Positions 53,930 to 62,918 of a DNA stretch of 64,000 nt are shown here, in pieces. The DNA is from Trichomonas vaginalis G3 (taxonomy: Eukaryota; Parabasalia; Trichomonadida; Trichomonadidae): positions 11,426,522-11,490,521 of the forward strand of contig NC_067204.1 of NCBI RefSeq assembly GCF_026262505.1, written 5' to 3'. The position numbers and the translations under genes were made by a program. Every line of letters starts with the position of its first letter. The first letter of the stretch is position 1. The notes beneath the pieces were generated by a model, which was not told the DNA's origin, made no database searches, and worked only from the letters and a program-made list of their open reading frames with translations.

Positions 53930-55468
53930 TTAAATATTATTTAAATATAATGGAGTAATAAAATAAATCGGAATTTCTATTAATTTATTGTCAACTTCAA
54001 CTAATGCATTGCCGTTAATATATCTAACAAATTCAGCTATTGTGTCAAATCTTCGTCTTCTTTTTGTCATTGATTTATCAGTTTTTCCATAATCGAGATG
54101 AATCAAAACTTTATCCCCTTGTTTAAAATTCATGAGCCCCGAATTAATTTGTTCACGTTTAACATCATTTAACCTTTCCATTTGCTTTCTAATATATTCC
54201 CATTCTTTTGAAATATCATTTTTCATTTCCACCGGTTTCATGTTTATAGTTCTATGCCATGTATTATTGTAATAATATACTAACTGTTGTATGATGGAGT
54301 CATGATTTCCATCCCAGTATATCTGACCGTTAACCCCTAACGCATCTCTAAGAGTTCTCATTACCGCATCAACTATTTTATTATGAAACGTATATGGAGA
54401 GGATGAAAAGAAAAAATTAATTTGTGGAAATAATGAGCCATAGCTGCCTGAAATCCTTTATCACCATCACCCCTGATATTATCTACTCTTTCATGATCTA
54501 GTAAGTATTGTATAGCTCTTCTTGTTTCCTGTTCTGTTTTCCCTTTCACTGGAATGCAATATAAATATCTAGTGTTAATGTTAATGGCAAATAAATAAGT
54601 AACGTTTCCTTTTGAATATTCCAGATGATCGATTTCGTATGAATATGGATATGGAGCAAATGAAGGGCGACTAAATTTTTCCTTTAATGGTTGAATTTTT
54701 GGGTCAATTGGTTTATTTAATATCTTGAAATCCTTTTTAAAATCTTTTTGCTTCTTTAATGTTTGAAATGGATATAATAAAGTGAATGATGAAGGATTAA
54801 CTGAAGGAGGAGGCGGTACTGTCGTTGGAGGTTTTGGTGTTGCAAGTGGTTTAATTTTATCTGCTTTGATTTTGGATTTCATTCCTTCCTTCATTAATTC
54901 TGGATGTATTCTATTCATTTGTTTTAAATATGCTGTATATAAAGGTTTGATATACTTTCCCGCTTCGAGTTTATGTTGAAGGATGAATTCCAAAAGTTGA
55001 TCTTCATTTAAAAGTCGGGCTGAATATGGTTTAACTAATGAATCATAAATTAAAGCTTGTGCATCATTTATGGTCTGAAGAACCTGGGTGTTTTGTTCCT
55101 TTAGCTGTTGAACATTTGCTACTTTAGACCTCGGCTTTGGTTTTTGTGGCTCAGGATTATATAAATTATATAATTCATCAATATCTTCTTCTGTTAATAC
55201 TTTTTTTGAAATCTTTCAACTGTTTAAGTTGTGATTTAGTTTTTCCCTTTGTATATTCATTATTTTTAATTTTGTCTTTAATTTTAGAAATTATTCTATT
55301 ATGATATTTCAAAATTTCATTTTTATAATATGGATAATAATAATCCATATCATCACCCGTTATATTGTTATTATATTTTTGGAGATATGATTTTAATTCA
55401 TAATAACTAAGAAAATTTTGATTAAATACTAAATCATCAATTAAAATTTTTAAATCTGTGTTATCCAT
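53930..55468 (-). pseudogene. Maverick B integrase (rve-type)
   Basis: Counterpart of 2938-4480. The same marks are visible: start MDNTDLKILIDDLVFNQNF, proline-rich linker, core with YSYEIDHLEYSKG and RGDGDKGF, RTLRDALG, and a barrel-like C-terminal part QGDKVLIHLDYGKT to IEIPIYFITPLY. It is broken, about three breaks, more than in A. Upstream, at 55469-55610, is the spacer that in A separates integrase and polymerase. Confidence 0.87.
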
Positions 55469-55610
55469 TTATATAAAAATAAAATAAGTGTTTTAAGGGT
55501 GCCCACCTCTTTGAATCATAGTATCAAAACCATTATTTACATATTGAATCGCATCATTAACGGTTCCTTTTGTCTCTTCTGTGGCATTTCATTAAAATTT
55601 TAAATTGTAT
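55469..55610. other. Integrase-polymerase spacer of Maverick B, ending at the junction with C
   Basis: Matches 2820-2937 of element A in inverse orientation, including GGGTGCCCACCTCTTTGAAT and AACGGTTCCTTTTGTCTCTT. The match stops just where the last codons of polymerase B should begin. A run of 14-15 A and element C follow. Confidence 0.8.
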
Positions 55611-55624
55611 TAAAAAAAAAAAAA

Positions 55625-56005
55625 AGGTAGTGGGGCTTCCAGGGGCTGCGCCCCTTCTAGCCCTGAAGATGTTTAGTATAAATGAAGTTTTTATTCGGAG
55701 GGCTTCCAGGCGCGTTGCGCCCTCTAGCCCATAAAAAATTTCTGAGGACGAGCCAGCCGTTGACTTTTTTGTAGAGCACTCAAAATAGTATAACTTTGTT
55801 CGGACAAGTAAGGGTCTATCGTCGCTACAGGAAAAGTTACGGGCGTTCCAAGGAAGTATACTTTGAGAAGCCTTTTCCCCCTTATAGAATGAGATAGGAC
55901 GGTTATTTTACAAAACTGACAACACTTTGACCGAGTAGTTTTTTGTGCTGAACAAAAAGTGTCATATAAACATCTGTCAAAAACCGCTTTTTAACTTCAC
56001 TTAAA
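55625..56005. repeat. Left end of Maverick C with GC-rich hairpins
   Basis: Two direct copies of a GC-rich motif lie near 55633-55664 (GGGGCTTCCAGGGGCTGCGC, then CCCTTCTAGCCC) and 55699-55729 (GGGCTTCCAGGCGCGTTGCG, then CCCTCTAGCCC). Each can fold into a hairpin with GC-only stem. This is strikingly GC-rich against the local background. No gene is seen. The stretch probably includes the terminal inverted repeat, whose partner is off the window. Confidence 0.6.
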
Positions 56006-57159
56006 ATGCCACGTAAGCTACGTAAGAATATACGTAAGAGGAAGAGAGCATTGAAACATCCAATAGTAAAACTGACACCACAACAACAGTTGCAACAACA
56101 AATGCTGAATGACCCCACTATGTTGCAACAAATGTCAAGCAACCCTATGCTCTTAAACCGAGTTCTTGGTGCACAGAGTGGAGGTTTAAGAGCGGCACTT
56201 TTAGCGAAAATGGCAGGCTATGGTGGAGCTGCAGACGGAACAGCTTATAACCCTCAAAGTCAAATGAATTTGAGTTCACTCAAAAATCAAATAACAGATG
56301 TCAAAAGTCAAACATAGACATACAGAAACAAATAAGTGAAAACGAAAAGAAACTAGAATATGACAGACACACAAAGAAACTCAATGAGTTAAACGTAGAG
56401 AAAAAGAAGAAAGAAGAACAACTGAAAGAACTAAGTACAGAGGAATATGCGAAAAAAGTGTCAGAAAAAGCAGCAGAAGTAGCAAAAATGGAACAAGATG
56501 TTGTAAATTTGAAAAACCATACTACTCAATATAAAGTACTGAAAGATGAAGAGATAAAACAAAAAGCCCTGAAGACATATATGGATAGCGATGAGTATAA
56601 AAAAGAAGTTGAAGCAAATGTAAAGGCAGAAAAACTTTTACAGTTGCAAAACCAAACCGTACAGTATGAAAACTTAGCACAAGAAAGTAAAAATAACGAC
56701 GCAGCCATGCAAAAGGCAATGAAAAGCGCAGAATATATAAAAGCTAACAATGACTGGTTAGATGCCCAAGCCAACGCTAAAGCAGCCCAGCTTATAGGGT
56801 CAATAAGGACAAAAATACAAGCGGATGAAGACAGTTCAAATGAAGCTTTAACAAATGCTGACTTTAAGAACGCCTTCGAAGCTCTTCATAGTAAGGTGAA
56901 ACAAGTGAACGATTTCTCATCTGGAAAGAAACTGAAGTCTGAAGGTTTCGACAAAGAGTTAAGAGAAGTAGCACAAAATCTGACGAAAATAACAGATGCA
57001 ACAACGAGACAGGCAGTTCAAAGTGCCTATGACGCCGTTAGAGCAACTGTTGTGGAAAGTCAAGAAAAAGAGTTACAACAGACCAAAACAGACCTAGTAA
57101 ATGCTTTCTTAAAAACGAAAAGTCAGGTAGGACACTATGCTGCAGATGGAACATATGTG

Positions 57160-57226
57160 CCAGCTGGTGGAACTTATATACCAGCTGGTGGAACTTATAT
57201 ACTAGCTAGTGGAACTTATATACCAC
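57160..57226 (+). repeat. GGTYIPA coding repeats
   Basis: Tandem units of 24 bases coding GGTYIPA or similar, three to four copies in the large protein of Maverick C. Flexible, tyrosine-bearing spacer repeats. Confidence 0.8.
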
Positions 57227-57309
57227 CAAACCCTCCAAGAGAAGCACCTGCACCAGGACTACCTAGAACATTTACATCGTCACATGGACACAGACACAGG
57301 CATGCACCA

Positions 57310-57605
57310 AAACCAACACAACAACCAACAGTTCAAAACCCTGCACAACAACAACCACAACCAACAGTTCAAAACCCTGCACAACAACAACCACAACCAA
57401 CAGTTCAAAACCCTGCACCAAAACCAACACAACAACCAACAGTTCAAAACCCTGCACCAAAACCAACAGTTCAAAACCCTGCACCAAAACCAACAGTTCA
57501 AAACACTGCACCAAAACCAACAGTTCAAAACACTGCACCACAACAACAACCAGCACAACAACCACCTCCACAACCAGCACCACAACCAACAGTTCAAAAC
57601 ACTGC
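57310..57605 (+). repeat. Proline/glutamine-rich coding repeats (PKPTVQNPA type)
   Basis: About ten units of 24-36 bases coding PTVQNPA or PTVQNTA with QQQPQ or PKPTQQ between them. Bases are almost only A and C on the plus strand, which gives long shadow frames on both strands. The units are nearly identical, so the array is still changing in length. Confidence 0.9.
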
Positions 57606-59572
57606 ACAGCAACAACCACAAACAGAGCAAGGACATAAAAGAAGTAGAGAACAAGGAAACCAAGATTTCTTAAAAATGCTTAAGGAAAATTATGGTTACC
57701 CAGATACTCTTGACTTTAGTAACAGATATAAAGAAGCTATTAGAAAGTTCAAGGAAGGAAATATTGACCCGAACCTATTTAGCTTTATGGTTCAGCACCA
57801 AATGGGATATAATTTCAAACCTGGAAAATACAAGCTCGCTAAGGAATATGATTTAATAGCATATCATCCAAATGACATGACTGAATTTACTCCGAGATAT
57901 TTGGTGTCAGAGATAAATGACAATTCAACTATCTTCATGAAACGCGTAAAAAATAAAGACGGAACGAAAGAAGAAAGGGTTATGAATGCGGATGACTTAA
58001 ATAGGGAACTTGTTAAAAACGGTCTCGGAATATATGAAATGCCAGCAGATGAGGTACAAGAAACTCCACAGGAAGAAGTTCAGATACAACCAGACATGGA
58101 AGAAATAGTTCAGCAACAACAGCTAGAAGAGCCTGAAGGAAACGAACAAGTCCCTCCTTTGGAAACTAACTTCACAGAACCAGATGAAGATTTGGAACAG
58201 CCGAAAAATCTTGACCCTCAACAAGAGTATGAGGTGAATATGGAATCTTTCCAAGAGTTTAAGAAAAATTCGGCTGACAGAGTAGAAGAATATCGAAAAA
58301 TGTTTGCCGACATACAAAAAGACTCCAACACCAGATGAAAATATTCAGCATAGAATGGAAGTACTGAAAGAAAATGTACACAAATACAATAACCCTTTTT
58401 ACTTACGACCATATAACGTTCAATCTTTGGCTGAACTCGGTGAAAATAAAAGGTTAAATTTCAACAAACATATAGAAATAAACATTGTTTAAAGTTCATT
58501 CAGAACCTAACCAATATGGAAACAAACCTACTTTTGTTTCTGCAGACTATGGAACTACAATGAGATGGGGTCATAAAGCAAATCCGGATAGGTGGTTCAT
58601 AAACTTACAACCACAATTCCAAGAAGTTGTAGACGCAATGGAAGTGAATGGTGAACCAGATTTAGCTGGTATTTTCAGCGCGGCTTTAATGCCATTGAAA
58701 GATATGAAAGATGCAGATATTTTGAACCAGTATGAAATGAACATGGCTGATGGAAATATAACACCTGACGTTCTAAAACATTTATCTCAAAGAACTACAC
58801 AGAACCATAGAGATGGTATATTTGGTGAAGAGTTTAGAAAGAGAGTTAGGGAGAGAGAAGGAAGAGAACCTATTGTACATGACCTTGCAAACGAAAGTTT
58901 ACAAAATGTCATAAAAACTTACTTTGCAGACAATGAAATGAGAAGGGATGAATATTTAAGAAAACTCAAATGGACAGTACCAAATGAAATGTTAGTATTG
59001 AAAAACATGTTCCTTGACAAAATAAAACCAACTACAGAAATAAATGACCCAAGCCTGAAACGTTGGGTAAAAGCTTTCCCATTCACAAAAGATATTGTTG
59101 GTTACATGGAAAGAAAACCAGAATGGCTACAAAAACATATATTTGGAAACGAGCTTATTCCATATGGACAAGCTCTGTTTGAAGAGCTTGAACCGGAAAC
59201 TCAGGAAAGAGTCATGCAAACAATAAGCGAAGACTCAAATACAAACTATGACAAACTCTTTCTAGGATATAGGATACCTGAGATGGGCGACCAGAGCCCA
59301 AAGGCAAAAAGGACATGGGAAATTTACAACATACTAGGTGAACATGAGGCAAAGATGCAACAACTTGAAGCAGAGGGCATGTTACCAAAAGCGACACCAA
59401 AGAAGAAGAGAAGAGTAGAACAAAGTGAAAGTAGTGAAGAACAAAGTGAAAGTAGTGGCAATGAAGGAAAAAGAAGAGTTAAAAACTCAGTCAGGAAGAA
59501 AGTAAAGCTTGGTCCACGTGGGTTCTATTATGACACATAAATCCAACTATTCTATATTTTTACCCATATGAA

Positions 59573-61183
59573 ATGTACGCCGCTCAGAATATAACGCCAA
59601 CAGTTTTGGATGCCATGAACGGAAATGTTTCCGAATGGTATAACGAATGCGACAATGCCATTAGAAGGTCAGAAATAGTTCCTGGAACTTACGAATATAC
59701 AACTGCTGTTTCTTATGGAAACGTAGGTGAGTTTGGAGAAGGTTCTTCAACAACAGTAGATATTGCTTGCGACAGGTTTCATATAATTTCTATTGACAAC
59801 TCATTCTTATACGTGGAACAAGACATTGAAATAAAACCTTCTACCAAGTTGTCTGACAAGAAAGGTTGCAATGGAATTTTCTATGTCGGATACCAATATG
59901 CTCCAGAAGTTTTCATGGGATATAAGATATATTCTAACTCTGACTTAGTTCAAACAGTAACATGGGCAAACTATGAATGGTTCGCTTTGAGAAACTCAGT
60001 ACAACCACAAGCTAGAGAACAAACAGACCAGTATGCAACTATTGAGAAAATAAGAAAACTTGACCCTAACGTTCCAGGAGTTTATGTTGACCTTTCTGGA
60101 CAAACTGCAGCAGCAGTAACCAAAGTAAAACTGAAACTTAGAGTTCCTTTGTCATCTTTCCTCATCTTCAGGTTTTTAAGATACTTGCCAAACTGGGCAG
60201 GAAAAATTTCTATTGAACTTACTCCAAGCAAAAATAACTTAGTCATTGCACCAACACAAGACCCATTCACTCTTACAGACGTAAAGGGAGCAAATCAAAC
60301 GTCATTCGCCGAATTTTGCAAAGACAAAGTTGACTTAGACTTTGGTTTCTCAAACCTCAACACTGAAGTAAAGTATTATTTCAATGCTGCTGGAACTGCT
60401 TGGGACCCAGTTAGGTTTACATGCGAACAGTTTGAATGCAAGAGAATAGAAAGCAGACTTGCAGTCTATATGTTGGACCCAGATATTTCAAATGCTTTAG
60501 CTGCCAAATATATTGCAGTTCCACTTATGTTCCCTATACACCAAATATCTGTCAAAGACTTTGCAGGTGAAGTTGGAAACCAAAATCCAGGAACCGCAGG
60601 TGCAAGAACAGATATTGCTTTAACAACTGCAATGAAACACGCAGATACTATGTTTGTACTGTTCAGACGAACTATAAATGACTATTCTTGTTTCTACAAC
60701 CCCGGTATTAAATATCATATAAACATAGATGGCAAATATTATCCAAGAGAAGAATATTCTACAGTTGAGGATATGAGGTCATACAACTTGACATTAGATG
60801 CTATGAACTTTAACAACAACTTCACAACAACCATTAACCCTGAAATGCAAAGTTCTATTATGCCATATGTGAAAGTATGGACCCATACAGGAAGTCAAAA
60901 AACTCAATATACAAATGGAGACCGTTCAAACTTTTGGCTTGGCATTCCATTTGCTGACTCAGAAGACTTTATGGGTGGTATTTCAACTGTTGGTACTGTA
61001 CAAATACAATATACTGGTGACAGAGACGGTCCATATGAACTGAGAGCAAAGAAGTTTACAAAACCAATAGCACTTTTCACGGAAGATGCTCTTTTGAAGA
61101 TTCGTTCGATGAAACCTGCTGGGGCTCCTCAGATTGGCATAACGACAGCTTCCATCGAGCAGATTTTGGCAGCAGGTCAGTAA
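59573..61183 (+). CDS. Major capsid protein (double jelly-roll), Maverick C
   Basis: Open 536-codon gene, a normal length for the family. Beta-rich throughout with two jelly-roll-like halves: FHIISIDNSFLYVEQDIEIK, FYVGYQYAPEVFMGYKIYSN and LKLRVPLSSFLIFRFLRYLP, SIELTPSKNNLVIAPTQDP in the first, and RIESRLAVYMLDPDISNALA, FVLFRRTINDYSCFYNPGIK and MPYVKVWTHTGSQKTQYTNG in the second. The segment VPLSSFLIFRFLRYLPNW matches the equivalent segment of A and B. It forms the shell in Mavericks and related viruses. The last 107 bases overlap the minus-strand gene that follows. Confidence 0.82.
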   Translation: MYAAQNITPTVLDAMNGNVSEWYNECDNAIRRSEIVPGTYEYTTAVSYGNVGEFGEGSSTTVDIACDRFHIISIDNSFLYVEQDIEIKPSTKLSDKKGCNGIFYVGYQYAPEVFMGYKIYSNSDLVQTVTWANYEWFALRNSVQPQAREQTDQYATIEKIRKLDPNVPGVYVDLSGQTAAAVTKVKLKLRVPLSSFLIFRFLRYLPNWAGKISIELTPSKNNLVIAPTQDPFTLTDVKGANQTSFAEFCKDKVDLDFGFSNLNTEVKYYFNAAGTAWDPVRFTCEQFECKRIESRLAVYMLDPDISNALAAKYIAVPLMFPIHQISVKDFAGEVGNQNPGTAGARTDIALTTAMKHADTMFVLFRRTINDYSCFYNPGIKYHINIDGKYYPREEYSTVEDMRSYNLTLDAMNFNNNFTTTINPEMQSSIMPYVKVWTHTGSQKTQYTNGDRSNFWLGIPFADSEDFMGGISTVGTVQIQYTGDRDGPYELRAKKFTKPIALFTEDALLKIRSMKPAGAPQIGITTASIEQILAAGQ

Positions 61184-61496
61184 GTTGTTCTTGAACTGAC
61201 TTCTCTCCGTCAAATATTGACAGTACGCCAGTTTTGACATAAAATTGTATTATAAACTTTCCTTTAGAAATATCTGTAAGTTTTGTTGTTATATTTTTGT
61301 CTGCTTCAAGAACTTTCACCATTTCAGTTATACCAACTTTCTTTGCTTTATGAAAATATTTTGGTTCAGCAAAGACTGCTATTCTATAACATTTACCATT
61401 GTTTGTATAAAGAACTATTCTGTCAATGTATTTGTATTGTTTGTGTGTGTAAACTTTGTTCTGCTTCAATTCGAAGAGATATCCGAATACGTCCAT
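61077..61496 (-). CDS. 139-residue unknown protein, Maverick C
   Basis: Open 139-codon frame. It starts MDVFGYLFELKQNKVYTHKQ, beta-rich (YIDRIVLYTNNGKCYRIAVF), with a lysine-rich middle and a serine/glutamate end that lies opposite the capsid gene's 3' end. The frame covers an otherwise empty gap and shares the start region with the divergent VSCCG gene (18 bases between the starts), so the first 100 residues are convincing. It could be the counterpart of the 159-residue minus-strand gene of A and B by place and size, but the sequences do not clearly match. Confidence 0.6.
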   Translation of the reverse strand: MDVFGYLFELKQNKVYTHKQYKYIDRIVLYTNNGKCYRIAVFAEPKYFHKAKKVGITEMVKVLEADKNITTKLTDISKGKFIIQFYVKTGVLSIFDGEKSVQEQLTDLLPKSARWKLSLCQSEEPQQVSSNESSKEHLP

Positions 61497-61514
61497 ATTT
61501 TTATTCTAAGTAAA

Positions 61515-62096
61515 ATGTCATTTCCGAAAAATAGAAGCGTAAGTGTTTCAAAAGGTTTAATGGCGGTGGCAGATGTGAAGTTAAATTCACCAACTCAAAC
61601 AAACAGTCAAAGTGTTATTGTCAATGTCAAAGAAAGAGATGTTGAAGTGGGGAAACCATACGAAGACGAAGATGGTATAACAATTGTTCCTGTAAAAGAA
61701 CAACCAACATACCCTGAAGTTAGCAGAGACTTAAGTTCTGTTGCAGATATTCGAAACGACTACCAACAACTGAAAAACAAACTTCAAACTCAGGAGAAGA
61801 TTTGTCAAGCTTTAAGTATAATGTTAAACTTGGTCGAACACAACCCTGTAAAAGTGAACTCATATGTCATTGCACCTCATGAAGTTTTGAAAGAACTATT
61901 GAAACTTTTGACAGAGGCAGACGATATAAACATCAAAGAAATAGAACCCGACGTTAGTTGCTGTGGTGTTTCATATAATGTCATTGACAAGATATACGTT
62001 ATGAAAGGAGGTGAAACGTTGAACTTAAAATATAGTTTCCCAGACGTTATAAAAATATTTGACGACCACAACATTTCATTAAAATTTATTTGCTAA
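61515..62096 (+). CDS. VSCCG-family protein, Maverick C
   Basis: Open 193-codon gene if started at the ATG at 61515 (MSFPKNRSVSVSKGLMAVAD), which stands behind CTAAGTAAA. The frame is open further upstream, but that part lies opposite the 139-residue gene. The N-terminal half is polar with a proline-rich strand (DGITIVPVKEQPTYPEVSRD). A helical middle follows (QLKNKLQTQEKICQALSIML). The end has PDVSCCGVSYNVIDKIYVMK and LNLKYSFPDVIKIFDDHNIS, matching EVSCCG and LHLTYNDIYNKIVDEYKIS of A and B. Unknown family, but shared by two Maverick families, so probably needed for the virion. Confidence 0.75.
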   Translation: MSFPKNRSVSVSKGLMAVADVKLNSPTQTNSQSVIVNVKERDVEVGKPYEDEDGITIVPVKEQPTYPEVSRDLSSVADIRNDYQQLKNKLQTQEKICQALSIMLNLVEHNPVKVNSYVIAPHEVLKELLKLLTEADDINIKEIEPDVSCCGVSYNVIDKIYVMKGGETLNLKYSFPDVIKIFDDHNISLKFIC

Positions 62097-62101
62097 GTAA
62101 A

Positions 62102-62890
62102 ATGGCAGAAGACACAATGGTTTATACTATTACGACTAAAAACCCTGAGTCATATAATTCTATAACAACAAACTTACAAAGTCCTCAAGGACGATATTGT
62201 AAACTAACCTTAAACACAATGACGACTAAAGCTTGTTTTGCTCTTTTGACACCAGAAGATTTTATTGTTGTGAATGGTAAAAAATACTCCTTTGAAGATA
62301 CTTACTCAGATATACCACCAACAGGTTTTGTTGACTTATTTAATACTTTAAGTACGGGTGTAACATGTGCTGCAACTAGAGCAGGTTTCATTATGTTTGG
62401 ATGTCCGACTGAGTTTACTCTAAACGATATGAGCTATAATACAAAACTTATATCTGGTTTTTACTACCAACAGTTTCCTATAACAGGAAAAGGTGTCATA
62501 CAAGGAATGTCTGTTCCATTGACTTTAAGTACACCTATTTTATATATTGTTTCAAACTTAGGTTCAAAGTGTTATTCGAATGTCGACAGAAACTACTATG
62601 ACCAAAAGATACTTATGCGTATAAACAACACTTTCTCTGCTGGTTTGCCTATTGTTCATTCGAATGCAGAATTTTCAACCTTAGTGAACTCAAACACTTT
62701 GGCAAGTATAACGTTGACATTAGTTGACGCAAACTTTGTTCCTGTAAAACTTTTATGTCCTATGTATTTGTCAATGACGGCAGAAAGTTTCGAATTGGAA
62801 GATGCAACTGGTGAAAGTATTGTATTACAAGAACAACTTCAACAACAAATAGCTCAAGAACAACAAATGCAACAAATAGCTCAAGAATAA
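62102..62890 (+). CDS. Penton-like (candidate minor capsid) protein, Maverick C
   Basis: A 262-codon gene from the ATG at 62102, whose leader CTAAGTAAAATGG is almost the same as that of the gene before it. Beta-rich: CKLTLNTMTTKACFALLTPE, DFIVVNGKKYSFEDTYSDIP, GFIMFGCPTEFTLNDMSYNT, LANSNTLASITLT-like strands and PVKLLCPMYLSMTAESFEL. It ends in a glutamine-rich tail (EQLQQQIAQEQQMQQIAQE). Size, position next to the capsid block, and likeness of its opening to the 236-residue protein of A and B suggest a single jelly-roll penton. It has no fibre gene after it, unlike A and B. The role is inferred. Confidence 0.5.
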   Translation: MAEDTMVYTITTKNPESYNSITTNLQSPQGRYCKLTLNTMTTKACFALLTPEDFIVVNGKKYSFEDTYSDIPPTGFVDLFNTLSTGVTCAATRAGFIMFGCPTEFTLNDMSYNTKLISGFYYQQFPITGKGVIQGMSVPLTLSTPILYIVSNLGSKCYSNVDRNYYDQKILMRINNTFSAGLPIVHSNAEFSTLVNSNTLASITLTLVDANFVPVKLLCPMYLSMTAESFELEDATGESIVLQEQLQQQIAQEQQMQQIAQE

Positions 62891-62918
62891 AAAAAATATT
62901 TTTTTTATTTTTATAAAA

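Larger units (their letters stand above)
41359..55610. mobile_element. Maverick/Polinton element B, mirror copy of A, probably interrupted by C
   Basis: Same family as A, same gene order, opposite orientation, by eye more than 90% identical. It starts with the same terminal sequence. From left to right it holds four short genes, the major capsid protein, packaging ATPase, 299-residue protein, VSCCG protein, 159-residue protein, penton-like protein, fibre, KilA-N, primase-helicase, a small charged protein and integrase. The polymerase that should follow is replaced by element C. It is broken, with about eight to ten breaks, clearly fewer than A, and several genes look whole. B is younger or better kept than A. 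Confidence 0.93.
56006..59540 (+). pseudogene. Large coiled-coil and P/Q-repeat protein region, Maverick C
   Basis: One or two genes; I do not try to resolve which. The start is very basic (MPRKLRKNIRKRKRALKHPI), like DNA-condensing core proteins, then glutamine/methionine-rich. A long charged coiled coil rich in K, E, A and Q follows (about 56340-57130), then GGTYIPA repeats, then proline/glutamine repeats of the PKPTVQNPA type. Later parts are globular (for example FKPGKYKLAKEYDLIAYHPN and KRWVKAFPFTKDIVGYMERK), ending in a serine/glutamate-rich tail and a basic end. Placed just before the capsid gene, it is probably a virion or core protein. It is broken, about three breaks. Confidence 0.55.

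Noticed and set aside
57209-57673. Long alternative frames on both strands over the P/Q repeats (histidine/asparagine-rich or valine/leucine-rich).
   Set aside because: They are shadows of the A/C-only repeat array and have no start context of their own.
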